Assembly (NCBI GenBank): GCA_949361645.1
Contig: OX442418.1
Span: 11,690,632 to 11,754,631, forward strand
Source of the DNA: Spongilla lacustris
Lineage: Eukaryota; Porifera; Demospongiae; Spongillida; Spongillidae
Length of the DNA: 64,000 nucleotides
Direction: 5' to 3'
Positions 58,912 through 64,000 of the stretch are shown piece by piece. Position numbers and translations under genes: made by a program. The notes beneath the pieces are model-generated. The model was not told the DNA's origin. It did not search any database and saw only the letters and a program-made list of their open reading frames with translations. Positions within the stretch are counted from its first letter, which is position 1; every line of letters begins with the position of its first letter.

Positions 58912-60130
58912 CTAAACTTTGCATATGTAGTGATGCTCCATTTGAACAGCACTGATTATTGCCACACATTGCATGGGTTTGCTGGTCTGCATATCAACCT
59001 CCATGGGTGCATGCTGATGATGCTTCATTGGAGTTTTGGGCACCACACACAGCACAAGTCCTGCACCATTCTTCAATATCATGCCGTTTCCCCACCCAGT
59101 AAAACCTCTGGGTGCTTGCTTTGCCACTCCAAGATGTCCACCACTTGGAGCATCATGCAACTCGAAAGGAATAAAAGGTACAAGTACCTTGGATAATACC
59201 AGCTGCATGCAGCTGTTCTGATCATTCCCCGAAGCATCCTTCCATGACCGGTAAAGAACTCCATCCAATATGACCAAGTAAATTTTCTGGGACCAGAGGC
59301 TCTTGAGAGTGCTGCTAGCTGTATGTGGGCATGTTTTGGGGAAATCATGTTGCATCCATTTCATCATTTGTCCAATGTCAGGATCATCACACTGAAACCT
59401 TACTACATCCTGTTTGTGTCCACTGCAATGCCCAACCACCTGCATCATTATCAATCTGGTTAGAAGCAATGATATTAACTTCTACAGGCTGGTCACCACA
59501 CTAGTGACAGGGATGGTGGGACAAGGGGTCAGCATTACCATGCTTCTTGCCAGGCCTGTGCTCTACAGTGAAGTTGTATTCAGCTAAGTATTCCAGCCAT
59601 CGGGCCACCTGACCTTCAGGCTCTTTAAACCAACACAGCCACTGTAAAGCACTATGGTCTGTCCGTGCAGTAAAATGCCTGCCATACATGTATAAATAAG
59701 GTCTGAACTGGCCCATGCCCCACACTAGTGCTAACATTTCCTTCCTTGTGGCACAATACTTATGTTTGTCCTTCGTGAGGGTTCTACTTGCGTAGCACAC
59801 CACATGCTCAGTACCTTGGAAATTCTGCGACAGGACAGCTCCCAAACCATCATCGCTTGCATCACAGTCCACAATAAATTCTTCTTCAAAATTTGGGTAA
59901 ACTAGCAATGGGGCAGAAGTTAGCTTGGTCGTAAGAGCTCCAAATGCTCTTCCACACTGCTCGGTCCAGAGCCACTGACTGTTTTTATGGGCTGCAAAAA
60001 TTGTTGTCCATAAAAACGACGGTAGTACGATGCTAATCCTAGAAATTGTCTTAGCTCTTTCTGGGTTGAGAGAAGTGGCCAGTCCAGAACACATTTCACC
60101 TACAATGTACCCCAAGTACTTCACTTTGGT
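58912..60130 (-). mobile_element. Ty3/gypsy remnant: RT end, RNase H, integrase zinc-binding domain
   Basis: From 60130 downward the minus strand encodes the RT C-terminus (KYLGYIVGE), the connection region, and an RNase H-like domain. The latter has DCDASDDGLGAVLSQ, YASRTL, ATRKEMLALVWG, TDHSALQWL and HRPGKKHGNADPLS. Next comes an integrase N-terminal part with GGHLGVAK (59469-58912). The frame changes near 60040, 59480 and 59150. The integrase core is absent. It does not overlap the protein region kept in the copy at 7335-8315, so the two could be pieces of one family. Confidence 0.88.
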
Positions 60131-60144
60131 TCAGAATATGGTTT

Positions 60145-60300
60145 TGTTACATGCGATAGATGGATTTGCGCAATCCATCAATTGCGCTGTGCCATCCATT
60201 GATTGCATGCCTATCGGTCAATTGTGCAACTATAGGAATTGGGTCGATTGCGCACTGCTGAGTTTGCACAATCGATTGATCGGGCAGTTATAGAATCTGC
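60145..60300. repeat. Cluster of TTGCGCAATC / CAATCGATTG motifs
   Basis: Short related inverted motifs recur: TTGCGCAATCCATC, ATTGCGC, CCATTGATTG, GTCAATTGTGCAA, GTCGATTGCGCA and TGCACAATCGATTGAT. They form a dense set of small palindromes over about 150 bp beside the gypsy remnant. Function unknown; possibly a degenerate transposon end. Confidence 0.5.
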
Positions 60301-60847
60301 ATAATCTGTAGATTGCCTGCATAGTATTCCACGCCACCTTGCTTTTAGTCTCAAAGTGTCTTCTTTCTTATTGAGTAGTTAACATTATGATTTTTCCCCA
60401 CTGGCCACACTTTTTTTACTTGGAACTGATATGAACTCCCAAGTCCTATGACTGTATATATAATTTTGGATTTATATAGGTGTATAGCTCCAAGCGCTCA
60501 CCTTAAAACTGCAGTTTTAGAGTATGTATGTTAAACTGGTATTGTGTCCAACTCAACAATAGTACATGGTAATGAAGCTGAGGGGTTATATGAAGCTTAA
60601 GGAAGTTAATGAATGAGCTTATATGCTGATCCCAAAAATTATGAGTACTGTACTTGAACATGAAACATGAACTGATTACCTTAAAACAAGCCTGGAATGA
60701 TCATTGTAACATTCATGAATCAAAGTGTTTCAATGCAAGTGGAACACTTCCACTTGTCATTTTGTGATCTGTTACTGCATGCATGCTTATTCAAGTCTGT
60801 CGCATGCCCTCCCCTGCACAGATCGGCCACCCTTCCCCTTTCAGCCG
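60301..60847. other. No recognisable gene
   Basis: No coding frame or strong repeat seen. Confidence 0.4.
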
Positions 60848-61210
60848 CCCCCCCCCCCCCCCCCCCCCCTAACTGTCCATGCTGGATCTGCTACTGCCAG
60901 TAGTGGATCCAGGGGCTATAGCCCCCTCCCCCTTTTTAATTAAATATTCATACTACACAAGTTGCTAATGATGTGCACGTGGACCCCTTTATATATTGTT
61001 AGCCTAGAGCTCCAAGTACCACTGTACGTATGTTTAGATCATGATCAGCGTATCGAGCATTAACTTTTTTTTGTGATCCAATGCAGAAAGCATTGGCTTC
61101 TGGGACCCGATGAAGGAGTTTACAGCACTCTGGAGGGGTGCCACGCTCCCACACCCTCCTGCCTCTCCCCTTTCAGCCCCTCCTAAGTGATCATACTGGA
61201 TCTGCTACTG
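60848..61210. mobile_element. Adjacent hAT-like ends
   Basis: A 22-C run (60848-60869) leads into a right end reading CTGGATCTGCTACTG (60882-60896). Directly after, CAGTAGTGGATCCAG (60898) starts a 313-bp element ending in another CTGGATCTGCTACTG at 61210. The two right ends share their inner sequence (CCCCTTTCAGCC), so they are of one family. No coding content. Confidence 0.6.
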
Positions 61211-62394
61211 ACCACCTCCATTGCATAGACATACAAAAACGATGTGTGGCTATTGGAGTAATATTGTAGGTCTTGCGCGTTGGTAATTTTATTTTTAGTG
61301 CGGTGATTGGGTGTACGTACGAAAGAACAAATGATCTCAAATGGATGACTTGTAAAGTACGATTCATAATGAGCTCTAAACCATTCAAAAGGATACCGGT
61401 AATAGTCAATTATCTGAATGGTAAGGCATCTCGTACTAGTCTCGCAAGCCAGACGTACTTTGTTAACGTTCGACGTATGAAGGACTGAGCACTAGGAAAA
61501 CATACCTAGAAGTACTACTCTCGTCCCCAGACCCACAGACATAACGATTATTGCTGTAAACTACGGTCACGGTTGTTTCATTGCATTGAAACGTTGGAAA
61601 AAAGGCTACACCCTTGATACGAAAAATTTTCATAGCAACAGACTTAATTACAACCCTAGCAACACACCTGTTCTTGTGGATGGACCTTTTTGTACAGAGC
61701 GTTTTGATACAGTGCTGGCGTTGTCTATGTACAGTTTCTACAATGTCTACTGGTATTAATGATGAGCATCTCTGGCGCTATCGTTCAATCCTGGATGTGG
61801 CATTAGCTTGCAAATCCCCGGGGTGATTCTCCACCTAGGAGGATAAACGTTGCCCTGGTACAGTTTCCACCCTATTAACTGAAGCACCCTGAAATTTTAA
61901 CAGTGTAAAGCTGGTAGGTTGTTTCTATATTTATCAATGTCAACTCGTGGTGCCGCGTATTCTACTAGAAGTTGTGAGCCATCAGAATATTGTTATTTTT
62001 AGCGCTATCACCCACGACACCATATATTCTGTAGTGTGTTAACTTGTTACAACAGTTCGATGGTATTTGTCTATGCATTGGTAAAGGTGAATCTTAGCCA
62101 TTTGGGCTTTGGAGGGATTGGACTCTGGATGCATGCTAGGTGAAACACTCCTAGGAATATTCTTATAGATGGACCCAACCAAGGCTGAACATTAAATTGG
62201 GAATGATGAACAGGCTCAGCCCCGGCCGTTCTCCCACGAGAAAGCATTCTGCATATAGACTTAGTGCATGGCCTATCCATTCCTGCATATGGTATTCAAG
62301 CAAAGTAGTCTGAGTGGAACCAAGGCCTGCTGGAGTTTGATTGGAACCATAGTCCATGAAGTTGGACTGGAACGAAGGCTAAGCATGCACACTC
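61211..62394. other. No recognisable gene
   Basis: A CTCGTCCCCAGACCC motif at 61520-61534 resembles a transposon end seen elsewhere in the window. Otherwise no support for features. Confidence 0.4.
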
Positions 62395-63300
62395 ACCATC
62401 CAATGCCCTCCATACACCACATGCCCTCCATGCACACCCATCAAATGCCCCCATGTACACCCATCCAATGCCCTCCACCCATCCAATGCCCCACGTGCAC
62501 ACATATATGTACACCCATGTAATGCAATGCCCCAAGCACACCCATCCAATGCCCCCATGTACACCCATCCAATGCAATGCCCCCATGTACACCCATCCAT
62601 GTACACCCATCCAATGCCTCCATGTACACCCATCCAATGCTATGCCCCCATGTACACCCATCCAATGCAATGCCCCCATGTACACCCATCCATGTACACC
62701 CATCCAATGCCCCCATGTACACCCATCCAATGCAATGCTCCCATGTACCCATCCATGTACACCCATCCAATGCCCCCATGTACACCCATCCAATGCAATA
62801 CCCCCATGTACACCCATCCATGTACACCCATCCATGTACACCCCTGTTATTCCATCCAATGCCCCAAGTACACCCCCTGTACACCCATCCAATGCCCCCA
62901 TGTACACCCCCTGTACACCCATCCAATGCCCTTATGTACACCCATCCAATGCCCCCATGTACACCCATCCAATGCTTCCATGTACACCCTACCAATGCCT
63001 TCCATGCACACCCATCCAATGCCCCTATGTATACCCATCCAATGCCCCCACACATCCAATGCCCCCTGTACACCCATCCAATGCCCCCATGTACACCCAT
63101 CCAATGCCCCCTGTACACCCATCCAATGCCCCCATGTATACACCCTGTACACCCATCCAATGCTCCCATGTACATCCCCTATACACCCATCCAATGCCCC
63201 TCATGTACACCCATCCAATGCCCCCCATATTTACCCATCCAATGCTCCCATGTACACCCCTTGACCCCTTGTATACCCATCCATTGCCCATCCAATGCCC
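62395..63300. repeat. 24-bp minisatellite, ~900 bp
   Basis: Dozens of copies of a unit around ATGTACACCCATCCAATGCC, mostly 24 bp with shorter and longer variants. Because 24 is a multiple of three and the unit lacks stops in most frames, long open frames arise on both strands (up to ~360 codons, with CTPIQCPHVHPSNA-like periods); these are almost certainly not genes. A few copies reappear at 63720-63775, beyond an insertion. Confidence 0.95.
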
Positions 63301-64000
63301 AGGGGCGGATGCAGGATTTAGAGTTTGGGGGGGGGGGGGGGCGACGGTTTGCAAAGGACAGAGGGTAGGAAAGGGGGGTGAGTTTGGGAGTGGGCGTGGC
63401 CCCCGCCTGCTCCAGTTAGGGGGTATGGGGCAGCACTGTAAGCTCCCCCATTGGGGTCTGGGGCCTTTGCCCCAGAAGCTTTGTAAGTTCCGCATTACGA
63501 AGCTTCAGAACAATATCGAATTTCATACCGAAACAGCCACAAAATGATTATGCCTTCAAGTCACGCAAACTGTGCATGTGCACATCCTGCAGCAGCTTTG
63601 GGTTTGACGTTCGTCTGATGCACAGCCGTACACTTTCTCTTTAGCACTCTTCCGCTCAGGTTACAGGTTAACTTAATAGTCTTATTATATATTTTTAATC
63701 ATCCGTATATTAGGACTAAATGCCCCCCCACGTACACTTGTCCAATATCCCTCCATGTACACTCATCCAATGCCTCCCTCTACGGTCTGCTCAAGGGGAA
63801 GGATCGTCGATCTAGCCAAGCGAGGTGTATCGCACATGGTTCCGTGGTAGCATAGATATTTGATACATGGATTGGAAACCTCTCACATGATCCATTAGGA
63901 CTCGTACAACATTTATTTGCAATCCGCGTTTCACTTTTTTGGTGCGTGGGTGTACAGCTACCCTAGCGTTTTGAGCGTTTTCTAGCACTTAACACATGGT
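63301..64000. mobile_element. hAT-like end inserted in the minisatellite, and window end
   Basis: CAGGGGCGGATGCAGG spans 63299-63314 and is followed by a 15-G run, as in the 14258-16011 element. Minisatellite copies resume at about 63720, so roughly 420 bp was inserted into the array; the right end is not clear. The last 220 bases show nothing recognisable. Confidence 0.45.

Noticed and set aside
62453..63547. 364-codon forward frame and matching reverse frames rich in Pro/Cys/His or Gly/Trp
   Set aside because: They are translations of a 24-bp minisatellite that is open in most frames; no non-repetitive coding sequence is attached.

Overview
This window is animal nuclear DNA. It has no bacterial-style operons, its genes are split by spliceosomal introns (some only 48-83 nt), and it is crowded with transposon remnants, fold-back elements, minisatellites and long poly-G/poly-C runs. 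The gene content (a membrane-anchored histidine acid phosphatase, a TRIM/filamin/NHL-type gene) and element content (Ty3/gypsy, hAT-like, TTAA-site DNA transposons, endonuclease-bearing non-LTR elements) fit a marine invertebrate. A sponge seems most likely, but nothing in the sequence proves it.

The one convincing intact gene is a 13-exon, 479-residue lysosomal/prostatic-type acid phosphatase at 43329-49466 (+). It has a signal peptide, the RHGDRTP and HDTTV catalytic motifs, many N-glycosylation sites, a Pro/Ser/Thr stem, one transmembrane helix and a YSPI tail motif. A tandem paralogue at 30615-39606 keeps all 13 exons but has a stop in exon 3, a lost exon-11 donor and a frameshift in exon 12. 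A third, partial copy (exons 6-8 only) lies at 9914-10381 inside a ~2.2 kb duplicated segment (8317-10552, matching 44408-46445). All three copies appear to use the same GC-AG intron after exon 8.

Layout. 1-7.2 kb: repeats and TTAA-flanked elements, some nested. 7.5-13.7 kb: gypsy integrase remnant, the duplicated phosphatase segment, and a decayed transposase-like gene. 14.2-18.9 kb: hAT-like elements (one nested, with a perfect 8-bp target duplication), a palindrome cluster and another TTAA element. 19-24.6 kb: mostly unassigned, with two strong palindromes. 24.7-26.5 kb: 3' exons of a minus-strand gene whose C-terminus is rich in tyrosine motifs. 28.4-30.2 kb: a large fold-back element carrying coding-like sequence. 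30.6-49.5 kb: the two phosphatase paralogues, with a decayed TRIM-NHL gene and a hAT-like element between them. 50.2-53.4 kb: a degenerate 43-bp satellite invaded by a retroelement. 54-64 kb: further repeats, the 3' exons of a second unknown minus-strand gene, a gypsy RT/RNase H remnant, and a 24-bp minisatellite.

I saw no tRNA, rRNA or CRISPR. Apart from the acid phosphatase, most open frames are repeat translations or shadows. I do not see a clearly new multi-gene system. The most unusual items are the fold-back element with captured coding sequence, the TTAA elements with paired near-palindromes, the CRE-containing palindrome upstream of the intact phosphatase, and the recurrent ACATGTA motif at length differences between paralogues.
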